Source: Rhineura floridana (Eukaryota; Chordata; Lepidosauria; Squamata; Rhineuridae). From it: a stretch of DNA of 64,000 nucleotides. The stretch covers positions 225,599,943 through 225,663,942 of the forward strand of contig NC_084482.1 in assembly GCF_030035675.1 (NCBI RefSeq). Reading direction: 5' to 3'. Below, in pieces: positions 25,336 through 37,485 of this stretch. Position numbers and translations under genes: made by a program. Position 1 is the first letter of the stretch. Each line of letters starts with the position of its first letter. The notes below the pieces were generated by a model that saw only the letters and a list, made by a program, of their open reading frames with translations, was not told the DNA's origin and searched no databases.

Positions 25336-25667
25336 GGCTGCATTCACACTGTACATTTATTCCACTATTATTCCACTTTAAACCATCATCTTCCTCCAAA
25401 GAATCCTGGGAAATGTAGTTTGAGAAGGGTGCAGAGACTTGTCAGGAGACGCCTAATCCCCTCACAGAGCTACAATTCTAAGAGTCCCCTTGGAAGAGGG
25501 ATTGATTGTTAAACCACTCGGGGAATTGTAGCTCTCTGAGGAAAAGAGGAGCCTCCTGACAACTCTTAGCCCTCTTCACAAACTACATTTCCCAGGATTC
25601 TTTGGGGGAAGCCATGAGTATTTAAAGTGGAATGATAGTGGAATAAATGTCTGGTGCGAATGTGACC
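25336..25667. mobile_element. Palindromic MITE, complete copy
   Basis: This 332-bp element has ends that are inverted relatives over more than 80 bp: ggctgcattcacactgtaca on the left, and ggtcacattcgcaccagaca when the right end is read in reverse, both continuing into tttattccactat. Internal aatcctgggaaatgtagttt also occurs in both arms. It could fold into a long hairpin. The superfamily is not certain. Confidence 0.75.
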
Positions 25668-25672
25668 TAAGA

Positions 25673-26684
25673 GTCCCCAGCCTTAGCTAGCTGTGCAAGC
25701 GCACATATGAGAAGGCAGGAAGAGGCCCTGGAATATTCCACCTTCCAGAGGTCTCCTGATTGGCTATTAGACCCCTCCGCTGTTACTGCCAGGCCTTTTC
25801 TTACAAGAGTCAGAACCATCCTAAACTTTGTCAAAGTGTCTTAGTGTTAGGAGTAGTCAGTATTTCATCATGTACTTCAATTCGCAACTGCCCTTTGAAC
25901 TTTATTGGGAGATTTCTACCTGTGCCTTGTGGGTGTTTTGGGTTCAGGATTTTCATGCTGCTCTTTTATATGCATTTATATTTTTAATAAAGCCACCTCA
26001 TATTGACTGGTGTATGTTCTTTCTGAAGCCTTGGGTAGCAAAACCAGTACTTTGGCCTTTGGGATATGTGCTACCATTTAGCTGTTTTGCTTGAGGCTCC
26101 AAGAAGCAAAGAGTCTGGTCTTTAGCACTTGCCTCTTTGGAATCCTAAGCATGCCTGTTCAACGTAAGGTCTGAGAGTTCCCTGGCCCAAACGGGTGGAC
26201 AGAAGGAATGGTAGCAACATGGCCTACCTGATAGGGCTGGCTTTGATTATTTACCAGCCCTGGTGAAGTTGGTGCCTGCAGGGTGCCTGAAAAAGAGCTG
26301 TGGTGTTCAGCAGCGTTCTACGTTGCAGAGCTGGTTTTGGGGTTTCAAGGATTTTGGGACCCAGTGATCATGACAGACATAAGATTAAGTGGCTCCCAGA
26401 ACCAGATGACAGAAAGAAGTGTTGTCAAACCAATTGGAAACAGTGGCCATAGCACTATCAGATTAAGTCTTGCCCATACTGGTATAGGCAGAAGTCCTCC
26501 CCTCACAGCAACGGGATGAGAAGATCCAGCATAGAGAGAAACTGCTCTTGTACCTTCAGCCCTTGCCAGGCCAGAAGACGGTGACACAGGAAGGCTCAGG
26601 ATGGGCAGGGCAGACTTACTGGCCACAGCCTTACCAATAACCTTTCAGCCATAGTAAAGAAGGGACAGACAGAAGGATCCCTAC
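25673..26684. other. No recognised feature
   Basis: I see no exon or known repeat in this kilobase. The ORFs at 25760, 26283 and 26345 have no family signal. Confidence 0.35.
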
Positions 26685-26806
26685 CCAGAGATGCCACATT
26701 CCCACAGATCCGCAGCAAGGCGTCTTTCTACAGAGCCCTTTGGCCTGGATCCAGCACAGTCCGCTCCTCCTTGGACAGGCAGTCACCTCCTCAAAGGACA
26801 CCAAGC
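26685..26806 (-). pseudogene. Dead KRAB-A exon
   Basis: On the minus strand a splice acceptor (ttcctcttccag) precedes a KRAB-A box. It opens with LVSFEEV in one frame and continues as LDPGQRAL in another, followed by a stop codon and a GNVASLG-like end at a gtaggg donor. It is 122 bp against the usual 127 bp, which fits the frameshift. KRAB boxes recruit TRIM28 to silence targets. This one cannot encode a full box. It is probably the lost effector exon of the zinc-finger array at 16-18 kb. Confidence 0.85.
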
Positions 26807-27365
26807 CTGGAAGAGGAAGGAAGAGGGAAGGTTTGGTGAGGAAAAGGTAACTCCGTGGCTGACTTAGCAAAAATCCTAACTTGTACCAAAATCTCAGCAG
26901 GAGCAGTAGAAAAACTCTGCTACAAGGACCCCCTAAATGTCACCAATTGCAGCCTCCTTACCTACAGCCCACTGCATTTCTCCTCGTGGCCTGACTGGGG
27001 GACTCAGATCAGATGTCTGAAAAGGGCCCAGAGAACAGCTGCCTTCTCCAAGGTCAACAGCGCTCCGATTCTTGATTTGGGCCTCAAGACAAAGCCGGAG
27101 GAGCGTCCTGTGACGCCCACAAGGTGGCACCGCGCCTTCGGGGGGCGCAGCTGCAGCGTCCCGCAGCCTCAGAGGCAAAGCTGAAGGGACCCTTCCGGCA
27201 CGCTTCGGGTCGAGGACCTCGGGGTGTCCCCAGGACCCCTCCCTACAGGGGCCGGGGCTGAGTCTGCTCCCAGGTGGGGCCAGTCCCACTTCCCTCCCTC
27301 GCGCTGGAGAGTCAGGCTAGATGGAGGTCAGCAAGAAGGCCCTCGGGAAAAGGGAGCCTTCGCGG
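26807..27365. other. GC-rich stretch, no gene assigned
   Basis: The part from about 27050 is rich in CG dinucleotides and could be a CpG-island remnant. The first exon of the dead zinc-finger gene would be expected upstream of 26.8 kb on the minus strand, so a promoter here is possible but unproven. No exon was found. Confidence 0.35.
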
Positions 27366-27569
27366 CAGTGGCGTCACTAGGGGTGGTGTCACCCGGTGCA
27401 GTAAATCATGGTGTCACCCCCATGGACCTCCTCCCATACCAGACCACACAGAATCCTTAGTAATGTTTTTTGTACTAATGTTACTCTTAAATTGTAATTC
27501 CCGTATATCACTGAATGTAATAGCACACACACACAGAGCCCGCTGTGGGATCGTCACACAAACAACCTA
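27366..27569 (+). repeat. CAGTGGCGTCAC-ended repeat, copy 1
   Basis: It begins cagtggcgtcactagggg and reaches acaaacaaccta. It is nearly identical, in inverted orientation, to 28827-29036, with about five substitutions and one CA-length change. A shorter copy lies at 31545-31714. The ends look like those of a DNA transposon; the superfamily is unknown. Confidence 0.7.
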
Positions 27570-27950
27570 TGGATGTGAAAGTTGAACAGTGAAAAAAATG
27601 GATAAGAGAAAAATCAGCTTATTTGAAATGGACTGCGAAAAAGACAAATAATTGGGTGTTAGAACAAATTAAACCAGAGCTATCACTAGAAGCTAAAATG
27701 ATGAAACTGAGGTTATCAAACTTTGGACACATCATGAGAAGACATGATTCACTAGAAAAGACAATAATGCTGGGGAAAACGGAAGGGAGTAGAAAAAGAG
27801 GAAAGACAAACAAGAGATGGATTTATTCCATAAAGGAAGCCGCAGACCTGAACTTACAAGATCTGAACAGGGTGGTTCATGACAGATGCTATTGGGGGTC
27901 ACTGATTCATAGGGTCGCCACAAGTCGTAATCAACTTGAAGGCACATAAC
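27570..27950 (+). mobile_element. BovB 3' end (plus), left half of head-to-head pair
   Basis: It contains YGCES, LSLEAKMMKLRLSNFGHIMRR and the BovB 3' end (caacttgaaggcacataaca). An internal piece around the WCWRRALRIPW region is missing. Confidence 0.85.
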
Positions 27951-28475
27951 AACAATGACTTATGGTGATCCTATGAATCAGTGACCTCCAACAGCATCTG
28001 TCATGAACCACCCTGTTCAGATCTTGTAAGTTCAGGTCTGTGGCTTCCTTTATGGAATCAATCCATCTCTTGTTTGGCCTTCCTCTTTTTCTACTCCCTT
28101 CTGTTTTTCCCAGCATTATTTTCTTTTCTAGTGAATCATGTCTTCTCATGATGTGTCCAAAGTATGATAACCTCAGTTTCATCATTTTAGCTTCTAGTTC
28201 TCCAACACCACATTTGAAATAAGCTGATTTTTCTCTTATCCATTTTTTTCACTGTTCAACTTTCACATCCATACATAGAGATGGGGAATACCACGGTCTG
28301 AATGATCCTGACTTTAGTGTTCAGTGATACATATTTGCATGTGAGTTCTCCAATAGCTGCCCTCCCCAGTCCTAGCCTAATTTCTTGACTATTGTCTCCA
28401 TTTTGGTTAATGACTGTGCCAAAGTATTGATAATCCTTGACAAGTTCAGTGTCCTCATGGTCAACTTTAAAGTGG
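27951..28475 (-). mobile_element. BovB 3' end (minus), right half of head-to-head pair
   Basis: The minus-strand frames 27931-28185 and 28256-28525 carry LRLSYFGHIMRR, TDLNLQDLNRVVHDRC and KDYQYFGTVINQNGDNSQEI. It shares the unusual gttgaacagtgaaaaaaatg with the plus-strand half; other BovB copies here read gttggacagtg. Confidence 0.85.
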
Positions 28476-28736
28476 GGAAGGGCTAAGATGGGGTTGAGGG
28501 ATTTGCTGCTCCCCCCACCTTGCAATCCTGTGCATGTTTACTCAGAAGTAAATCCCACCCTGTTGAATGGGGCTTACCCACTAGGACTGGCATCAGTTTT
28601 GCTGAGACGGCACCTTGGCATTGCACCTGCACTCTTTGCCCACTCACTTCTCCCTGCTTCTCATCACATCTGTGGCTCCCACTGGCCCTCAGAATTATCC
28701 CCAGGCCAGCAGAACAGTGAGTGCTTTTCTACCCTA

Positions 28737-28815
28737 TATCTCAGTGGTAGGCTGAGCATGTGCTTTGCGTGCAGAAGGTCCTGGGTTCAATCTTTTGCAT
28801 GTCCTTGTGAAAGGG
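28737..28815 (+). mobile_element. tRNA-derived SINE fragment
   Basis: It contains the SINE head texts ctcagtggtaggctgagcat and gaaggtcctgggttcaat, as in the SINE at 5697. It is truncated after the B box. Confidence 0.65.
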
Positions 28816-28826
28816 AAAAAATGTTC

Positions 28827-29036
28827 TAGGTTGTTTGTGTGACGATCCCACAGCTGGCTCTGTGTGTGTGTGTGTGTGCTATTACATTCAGTGATATATG
28901 GGAATTACAATTTAAGAGTAACATTAGTACAAAAAACATTACTAAGGATTCTGTATGGTCTGGTATGGGAGGAGGTCCATGGGGGTGACACCATGATTTA
29001 CCGCACCGGGTGACACCAACCCTAGTGACGCCACTG
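28827..29036 (-). repeat. CAGTGGCGTCAC-ended repeat, copy 2 (inverted)
   Basis: This is the inverted partner of 27366-27569. It ends in ccctagtgacgccactg at 29036, directly against the outer edge of the 1.6-kb palindrome. Confidence 0.7.
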
Positions 29037-29486
29037 TTCTGGATGAAGTGGGGATTGTAACACACACAACAAATTGCAGAGCAAACACATACTATCCAGA
29101 TTGTGACACAAGTTTCCATAAACTAGAGCCCACTCATCTTACCCACAAAAGCTCATGCCACAACCAGTTCTATAAACAGTTATTGTGTAACATTATTATT
29201 ATTGCATTGAAAGTTTGTATAGGACAAGAGAAGTTTCTAAATAAAAATAGGATTGTACACACATCTGCTTTTTAAAGGACCACAAGCCTCTTGTACATTT
29301 GTTGAGCCAGAACAGGGGTTATGGCAGCAGAAACAGGGTCAGGTAATTCCTCACGTTACTTAATATGATGTATGAGTTGAGGATTTTATACCCCGCAGCA
29401 GTTACCCGTTCTCCCAGTCCCAGATCAGTCCCACCCATACACTATTATTTTTCGCATTAACAGCATGTACGCCTTTTTTAAAAAAG

Positions 29487-29590
<104 letters not shown>

Positions 29591-30129
29591 CTCCCTTTTC
29601 CAAATGCACACACTCATTTACATGCTCCCGGGCCCGCGGCTGCACCCGAGCGAGGGAGGGTCCCCTCCTGGGCAAGCCTCGCCCAGCGGGAGTCTCTCGG
29701 GAGTCAGGACAAGCCAGCCCGGCCGGGGCCGCAGGGGCGTCACTCGGGCAGTGCGGCAGGTGTGGGCCGCCCCGGGTGACACCACGAGCCGCCCCCCCAG
29801 CCGGAAGACCTCCCCTCCTCCTCGCTCTGCCCCGCCTGCGTCTCTCACTGCGCTGCGAGGAGCTCACCGGATCCCCACCGACGCAGCCCGTCGCCAAAGA
29901 GTCCGCGGAGAGGGCGGCGCGGAAGCGGCTCTCTAGCCGTTCTCGACTGGACGACGCCGCTTCCCCACTTCCCTTCCTCTCTAGGAAGCACGTTCCCTTT
30001 CCTTAACCCTTCCGCGGCCAACCTTCTCCGGGTTGGCTTGTCCTGACTCCCGAGAGACTCCTCGCTCGGGTGGAGCCGGGGCCCCCGGGAGCATGTAAAT
30101 GAGTGTGTGCATTTGGAAAAGGGAGCGAA

Positions 30130-30148
30130 TCTCTCTCTCTCTCTCTCA

Positions 30149-30188
<40 letters not shown>

Positions 30189-30200
30189 GACACACACACT
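30130..30200 (+). repeat. Compound (CT)n(CA)n microsatellite
   Basis: This is the mirror-image counterpart of the 29488-29587 microsatellite in the right arm, with fewer units. Confidence 0.95.
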
Positions 30201-30870
30201 GCTTTTTAAAAAAATTCGTACATGCTGTTAATGCGAAAAATAATAGTGTATGGGTGGGACTGATCTGGGACTGGGAGAACGGGTAACTGCTGCGGGGTAT
30301 AAAATCCTCAACTCATACATCATATTAAGTAACGTGAGGAATTACCTGACCCTGTTTCTGCTGCCATAACCCCTGTTCTGGCTCAACAAATGTGCAAGAG
30401 GCTTGTGGTCCTTTAAAAAGCAGATGTGTGTGCAATCCTATTTTTATTTAGAAACTTCTCTTGTCCTATACAAACTTTCGATGCAATAATAATAATGTTA
30501 TACAATAACTGTTTATAGAACTGGTTGTTGCATGAGCTTTTGTGGGTAAGATGAGTGGGCTCTAGTTTATGGAAACTTGTGTCACAATCTGTATAGTATG
30601 TGTTTGCTCTGCAACTTGTGTGTGTTACAATCCCCACTTCATCCAGAACTATGTGGTCCAAGAGGAGAAAATAGCTATCTTTGTACCCATACATTCAATC
30701 TGACAGGTGATTAATCTATGTTTAGTGGTCTTGTAAATGCATAATTTATCCATGTTGCAAGCTGATGATGTGCATGCAAGTGAAGGAACTGAGAGTGAAA
30801 ACCAGCACCAAAGAGGAGGAGGAGTTAACATTTTTATAGCACTTTCAAATTTAACACACATTATCCAGAT

Positions 30871-31261
30871 GTAGTGCTGGTATAGCACAGTGGGGAGGAG
30901 AGCCTGGCTGGGAATCCAGAGTCTGTGAGTTCAAATCCCCGCTGTCTCCTGGGTGTAAAGGGCCAGCTAAAGATCACCCCCCACAGGGAGTGGCTCAGGG
31001 GTTACGTGCCCTGCCACCTGTGCACCCATGGGCAAGCTGTATAGTCCCAAGGAGCCCAGTTGCCCCCCAGCTGGCAGTTGTGGACAAGGAAGGGGCTGGC
31101 TTGTGCAGCTGTGGCAAACTGAGCAGGCCCTAGCCAGCTGGGGAGAACTAGCCTCAGAGGGAGGCAATGGTAAAGCCCCTCTGAATACTGCTTACCATGA
31201 GCACCCTATTCATAGGGTCACCACAAGTCGGGATCGACTTAAAGGCAGTCCATTTCTATTT
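30871..31261 (+). mobile_element. Long Sauria-type SINE
   Basis: A tRNA-like head (tggtatagcacagtgggg, gagttcaaatccccgctg) is followed by a long middle (gtggctcaggggttacgtgc) and the BovB-like 3' end (cataggg, gtcgggatcgacttaaaggc). It is about 390 bp. A second copy of the same subfamily is at 45645-46013. Confidence 0.8.
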
Positions 31262-31499
31262 CATCCAGATGTATGGGAAAGGTAAGATTCAAACCAGAGG
31301 CTTCCTGAGTATGTGATGGAATACGTATAAGAGAAATATACATACAGAAAAAAACAGATGGATACATGCCCATGAAATTGATAGACATGATCACACATGT
31401 CATCATCCTTACCAAGGATGGCAGTAAATTTACAATCTTGTTTTTGCAGATACCTTTAATCCACATGGAATAATCACAGACAGTACAAAAGCATGATAG

Positions 31500-31545
31500 G
31501 GGAAGAGCTGTAGTTCAGTGGTAGTATTTCTTTTGCATGCAGAAG
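31500..31545 (+). mobile_element. tRNA-derived SINE head, relic
   Basis: The head text agagctgtagttcagtggta and gcatgcagaaggt matches the SINE at 5697. It is cut off by the repeat at 31545. Confidence 0.5.
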
Positions 31546-31714
31546 GTATTGCTATTGCCATTACATTCAGTGATATACGGGAATTACGATCTGCGAGTAA
31601 CATTAGTACAAAAAACATTACTAAGGATTCTGTATGGTCTGGTACGGGAGGAGGTCAATGGGGTGACACCATGAGTTACTGAACTGGGTGACACCACCCC
31701 TAGTGACGCCACTG
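31545..31714 (-). repeat. CAGTGGCGTCAC-ended repeat, copy 3
   Basis: It ends in ccctagtgacgccactg and matches the other two copies for about 150 bp from that end before diverging. Confidence 0.7.
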
Positions 31715-32780
31715 CCTGCCTTTTTACCCATAACTCTGTGACCATGATACCACTTCCCCTTTCTCATCTAATTCAGCACAGTGAAAGCCACTAGGCAGCA
31801 TTTATTATTCAGACACATATAGACCTCTGCCCAAATAGAAAACCCTTCATCCTAGGATTTCTTAATCCCCAAAATCCTAACGGTGTCCTTGCGTTCCTGT
31901 TTGGATGAAGGGGTGCACACGCACGCACAAACACACATTCATATAGAAAGTCTTTTACTTTCGTGAGGCTGGAATGTAGCCCATAGTACAAAGGTAAAAG
32001 TCACATTATTTCTTCACCCACTTTTGCCTCTACCTCACATGCGGCCCCCAGAAGATTGCCAATGATGGAATGTGGTCCTCAAGCTGATGAAGATTCCCTA
32101 CCCCCTGTTATGCAGAAACACCATCATAAGAGCCGGGACCAAGAAGAGATTTTTCAGGTGTAGACAAATGTGCATGAAATTCAGGGAAGTTCCCGCAGAC
32201 TGTCAGGAGCTCCTGACTCTGTCAGCCCAGAATATGGAGCCACCTTGCATCAGTGTTGCCTACAAAGGGGCTCCCCAAGATCTCAGGCAATGAAGGGGCA
32301 TATCCCAGCCCTGACCTCTTTCATGAGCCTCCCCAGTGCTGAAACAAAGCACTGGGGCAGATGCATCGCTGGGGCAGTCTCTTGGCAGGTGCATGAGTTG
32401 CAGTGGCTCAAAGATGAATTTTGGGGTCGGGAATCTCAGGCCCCGGGGCCAAATGGGTCCAAGCAGGGGCACCAGGTTGGATTGTACAACCCTTTTAATT
32501 TTCCACACCATAGTATAGCTAGACTCAGTCACTCAGCACTGCTTGGACCACATTAAGCCCACCGTGACCCACTGGTTGAGGAGGGGTCCCTTCTCCCAGA
32601 TGACCTTTTTCCTGGGGGCCCTCAAACTTTGTGCCATTCCTGGGAGTGGCTCCAAGCTGGGGTGGGTGGTCCCCAGGTCAACCCTTGGCAGGTTGGCCTG
32701 ATCTCCTCTGCCGGACTGTAGCCATGGGGCACAACAAGGGGGAGGGTCTGTGCACAGCCCTAGCAAACAAGTCCTTCCTT
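31715..32780. other. No recognised feature
   Basis: No exon or known repeat was recognised. Several ORFs of 60-128 codons overlap one another in different frames, with no family signal. Confidence 0.35.
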
Positions 32781-33010
32781 TTGTCTATCCAGAATTTTCT
32801 CACATTCGTCTTCATTGGATGCCCCCAAGTTCTAGTTACAAGAGCGGGAGAAAAACTTTACCCTCTCCACTTTCTCAACTATAATTTTATGCACCTCTGT
32901 CAGGTCCCTCCTTACCTTGTCTCTAAACTAAAAAGCCCCTTATGTTGCAACCTTTCCTCATAGGGGAGCCGCTCCAAACCCTTGATCATTTTGGCACCCC
33001 ATATCAACCT
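32780..33010 (-). mobile_element. CR1 LINE ORF2 C-terminal relic
   Basis: The reverse texts match CR1: aaactaaaaagccccttatg, tgcaacctttcctcatag and cactttctcaactataattt. It is decayed, with no 3' UTR. Confidence 0.7.
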
Positions 33011-33687
33011 CCTGGACTGTGCTTGATGCAAGAACACAGAGGGTTGGTTTGAGGTGGAAAATGTGGTCTGGACCAGCTCCCCGTGTGTAGTGATGGATCA
33101 GGCCAGAGACTTGATTACCCATTTACAAATAAGTGTTGACCAGAAGGAAAGGAGATTTACATTGCAGAGCCAAGAGCTCTGAGCAGCAAGCACGGCTGTC
33201 ATCAACATGAGGGTTGAAGGAAGAGAAAGAAAATGGAGGAAGTAGAAGAGGGAGCTATGGCTAGAGAAACAGGAAGCGACAAAGTGGCTTTCCCATCTCA
33301 ACAAGCTATAGATTAACCCTTTGAGCTCAGGTTCTCAGTGACTCACGGACTGAGTCCTCCAACAGAAAACACAGAATGGAGCGGCAAACCTTCTATGGGC
33401 CAGGAAAGGCTTTGGAGAAGCAAATTTGGAGAGGCATTTCAAGGAGGGAAGGAGGCTGATGGGTCGAGAGGAGAAGGCCAGGCTTGGCATCAGGCCAGAG
33501 GGTCACCAGGAGCATATTGTCCCCGGTGCGTTCGAGCACATCACTCTTCCTTTAAAGGGCAGGCAGAGATGGTCCAGTGGCCCTCCACTGCATCCTCCAT
33601 CTGCTGTCCCATCATAGCCAGACAACAGGGAAGAGGGGCGTTGTAGTCAGGCAGCATATGGAGGGCTGCAGACTCCCCATCCCTGCT
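33011..33687. other. No recognised feature
   Basis: This segment has no recognised gene or repeat. The overlapping ORFs at 33338-33646 have no family signal. Confidence 0.35.
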
Positions 33688-33765
33688 ATTGTTGTTGTTG
33701 TTGTAAACCACCCAGAGAGCTTTGGCTATGGGGCGGCATACAAATGTAATAAGTCAATAATTATT
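33688..33765 (+). mobile_element. L2-type 3' tail fragment
   Basis: It contains ttgttgttgttgtaaaccac, ccagagagctttggctatgg and ggcggcatacaaatgtaata. Confidence 0.65.
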
Positions 33766-34500
33766 AATACTATCTGATTTGATTGAATGCAGCCCTCAAC
33801 GGCTTCTCTCCTATTCTGTACTCAGTTACAGCGTTCCAATTACAAAATAACCCAATCAGAACATGACATGCCAAGGGCACCCAAAGGTGAAAAATGACTG
33901 GAATTTTTTTGGCAGAAGTGGGGGCCACAACAAGTCATTCAGAAACTTTCTCCCTATGTTAAAAGGCAATATAACCCAGAAATTAACCTTTTCATCATCT
34001 GTTACAAAGACCTCGGTCTGACTGTTCACTGTATCCCACTTTGACAAGACTTGGGGCTCATCCTGCTTGTGACATCATACATGACATCATAATCAAATCT
34101 TGATTTCAGACTAGGCTGTATCCCTGCTGGCTGAGGTGGATAAAGCCCTATACTAGGTAACTGTCAGCCTGACCCTTCAGCAAATCAGGCTTCAGGTGTC
34201 ACCCCAGAGCTGCTCCTGAGATGTTCACAGCCCACCCCCCATCCCTATTCGTCTCGATACCCGGACAGTTATTGACATGGGCACAACATGCTTGGCAATG
34301 GCTTTGTCCCAAGCAAAACATGGTGCTGGAGGTACCCTTAGGGCATGTTGCATAGTGGACACTTTCCTGTATTTGTCAGAGTATGATTTGTATTGGCAAT
34401 TGGTCATTTACATGTATGTTTCATTTAATAGGACTATGGTCACTGCACCCAACTGGTTCAGAAACACTTACCTCTCACACCAGGTCCTGGGTGCCACTTA
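33766..34500. other. No recognised feature
   Basis: No gene or repeat was recognised between the L2 tail and the CR1 fragment. Confidence 0.35.
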
Positions 34501-34501
34501 A

Positions 34502-34668
34502 GTCCACAGTTGCTGTCTCTCTGGTCGGTACGATGACCAACTGTTCTAGGGCACAGTCATTTAGGATATCTAAAAATTTTGCTTCTTAGGTCATGACTGG
34601 AACACACATGTAGCCAGTCTATGTGAGTATAGTTGAAGTCACCCATTATTACAACATTCTCTAGTTAA
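34502..34668 (-). mobile_element. CR1 endonuclease fragment, module copy C
   Basis: The reverse strand encodes VVIMGDFNYTHIDWLHV. The same fragment recurs at 41258-41440 as part of the duplicated zinc-finger module. Confidence 0.75.
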
Positions 34669-35021
34669 CTTAAGAACATAAGAAGAGCCTGCTGGATCAG
34701 GCCAGTGGCCCATCTAGTCCAGCATCCTGTTCTCACAGTGGCCAACCAGGTGCCTGGGGGAAGCCCACAAGCAGAACACTCTCCCCTCCTGAGGCTTCCG
34801 GCAACTGGGTTTCAGAAGCATGCTGCCTCTGACTAGGGTGGCAGAGCACAGCCATCGTGGCTAGTAGCCATTGATAGCCCTGTCCTCCATGAATTTGTCT
34901 AATCTTCTTTTAAAGCCGTCCAAGCTGGTGGCCATTACTGCATCTTGTGGGAGCAAATTCCATAGTTTAACTATGCGCTGAGTAAAGAAGTACTTCCTTT
35001 TGTCTGTCCTGAATCTTCCAA
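34669..35021 (-). mobile_element. CR1 3' end (minus)
   Basis: It starts with the reversed CR1 terminus (aacataagaagagcctgctg) and covers the 3' UTR and last codons of ORF2. It is inserted in the older CR1 piece of the module. Confidence 0.85.
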
Positions 35022-35320
35022 CAAATTATCTCTGCTATCTTTTCGACGCCTTTTGAAGACTTTTCTTTTTCAGCAAGACTTTTAAGTTGAGAGCTATCCC
35101 AGTCTGTGTCTGTGTCAGAATTGCTTAACATGTTTTTTAATAATGTTTTTAACCCTTTTAAAAAGGTTTTTAAAAAGTTTTTAATGCTGGCTTGTCTTAA
35201 TGTATTTTAAGATTTGTTTTTATGATGTTTTAAAGTGTTTTTAGTGCCTTGTTTGCCGCCCTGGGCTCCTGCTGGGAGGAAGGCCGGGATACAAATTAAA
35301 TAAATAATAATAAATAATAG
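35022..35320 (+). mobile_element. L2 3' end (plus)
   Basis: It contains ccttttgaagacttttcttt, then tttgccgccctgggctcctg and ggccgggatacaaattaaat followed by a taa-rich tail. Confidence 0.75.
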
Positions 35321-35509
35321 TTTGGATGCTTCCTCAATTTCATTCTTCATTTCAAGATCTCCCAGGGCATTTTGATCAATATAAAACATGCACTGGAATT
35401 ATCAATAAAAATCCACATATTTAAAAAGGAAAATGAATAACATCAACAGTTAAAAGTATACTAAATGATATGAAAGCACCTGGTAAAGTGGCCATTACAT
35501 AGGATTAGC

Positions 35510-35835
35510 ATTACTTTTTTATTTCCATTTATTAATTGCTTCCCCAAAACACCAACAAAACCATTTCATACATCAAAATGATTAAAAGTATTTTAAAATC
35601 CAATACAAATACAAACAGGGATAAAGATCTCCATTTAAAAGTTTGGTTGGGGGGGGGGAAGGAAGGTCTTCAGTTGATGCCCAAAAGAAAACAGAGACAG
35701 AAGATATCTGATATGTAAAGGAGGGAGTTGCAGTGATTAGTTGGATACATAAGAGGTGCGATGATCTTCTAGGTATCTTGGCCCAAAGCTGTATAGGGCT
35801 TTAATCTTTGATAGCCTGTACGATTAAAATTAACT
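35510..35835 (-). mobile_element. L2-like tail (minus), module copy C
   Basis: It contains the texts ggaaggtcttcagttgatgc and agaggtgcgatgatcttcta. The same repeat lies at the same relative place in module copy B (41790-42220). Confidence 0.55.
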
Positions 35836-35847
35836 ACATACTTAACA

Positions 35848-36713
<866 letters not shown>

Positions 36714-36715
36714 TG

Positions 36716-37305
36716 ACTTGAAACGAATGCTGATGAAAGTTAAAGAGGAAAGCACAAAAGCAGGACTACAGCTAAACATCAAGAAGACTAAAGTAATGAC
36801 AACAGAAGATGTATGTAACTTTAAAGTTGACAATGAGGACATTAAACTTGTCAAGGATTAGCAATACTTTGGCACAGTCATTAACCAAAAAGTTGGTGAA
36901 AGGTGGACAGTGGAAAAAGTGGATAAGAGAAAAATCAATTCATTTGAAATGTGCTGCTGGAGGAGAGCTTTGTGGATACCATGGACCTAGAAAAAGACAA
37001 ATAAATGGGTGTTTGAACAAATAAAACCAGAACTATCTCTAGAAGCTAAAATGATGACACTGAAGTTATCATATTTTGGACACATAATGAGAAGACATGA
37101 TTCACTAGAAAAGAATAATGCTGTGAAAAACAGAAGGAAGTAGAAAAAGAGGAAGGCCAAACAAAACATGGATTGACTCCATAAAGGAAACCACAAACCT
37201 GATCTTAAGGATCTGAACAGCGTGGTTAACAACATATGCTACTGGAGCACACTGATTCATAGGGTTGCCATAAGTTGAGATGGACTTGAAGGCACATAAC
37301 ATTAA
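36716..37305 (+). mobile_element. BovB 3' end (plus)
   Basis: Text from acttgaaacgaatgctgatg through aacatcaagaagactaaagt continues to the BovB 3' end (gacttgaaggcacataacat). It is damaged by an internal deletion and stop codons. Confidence 0.85.
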
Positions 37306-37317
37306 CATTAACTACAT

Positions 37318-37485
37318 ACTTAACATTGCTAAATTCTACGTTAGTCACCTAGATTCCACCAGTCCTCCACTTTAAAGACATAGAGTAAGGCTCACACTGA
37401 TGTTATTCTGCATTCCATTAATTTAGTTTCTCTCCTGCATGCATTCTTTCATGTTAACCAAGGTGATGATTCTTACTGCATGCAT
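37318..37485 (-). other. 3' flank of zinc-finger exon A, with one decayed finger
   Basis: It shares text with the 3' flanks of copies B and C. A finger remnant (minus-strand EKPFKCMQ in a shifted frame) lies just after the stop of exon A, so the ancestral array was longer. Confidence 0.65.

Noticed and set aside
27570-28475. Twin priming as the source of the BovB pair
   Set aside because: The two halves cover the same coding region instead of adjoining regions, and share private variants, which points to duplication.
32072-32963. Several overlapping ORFs up to 128 codons
   Set aside because: They are in different frames, have no family signal, and the last overlaps a CR1 relic.
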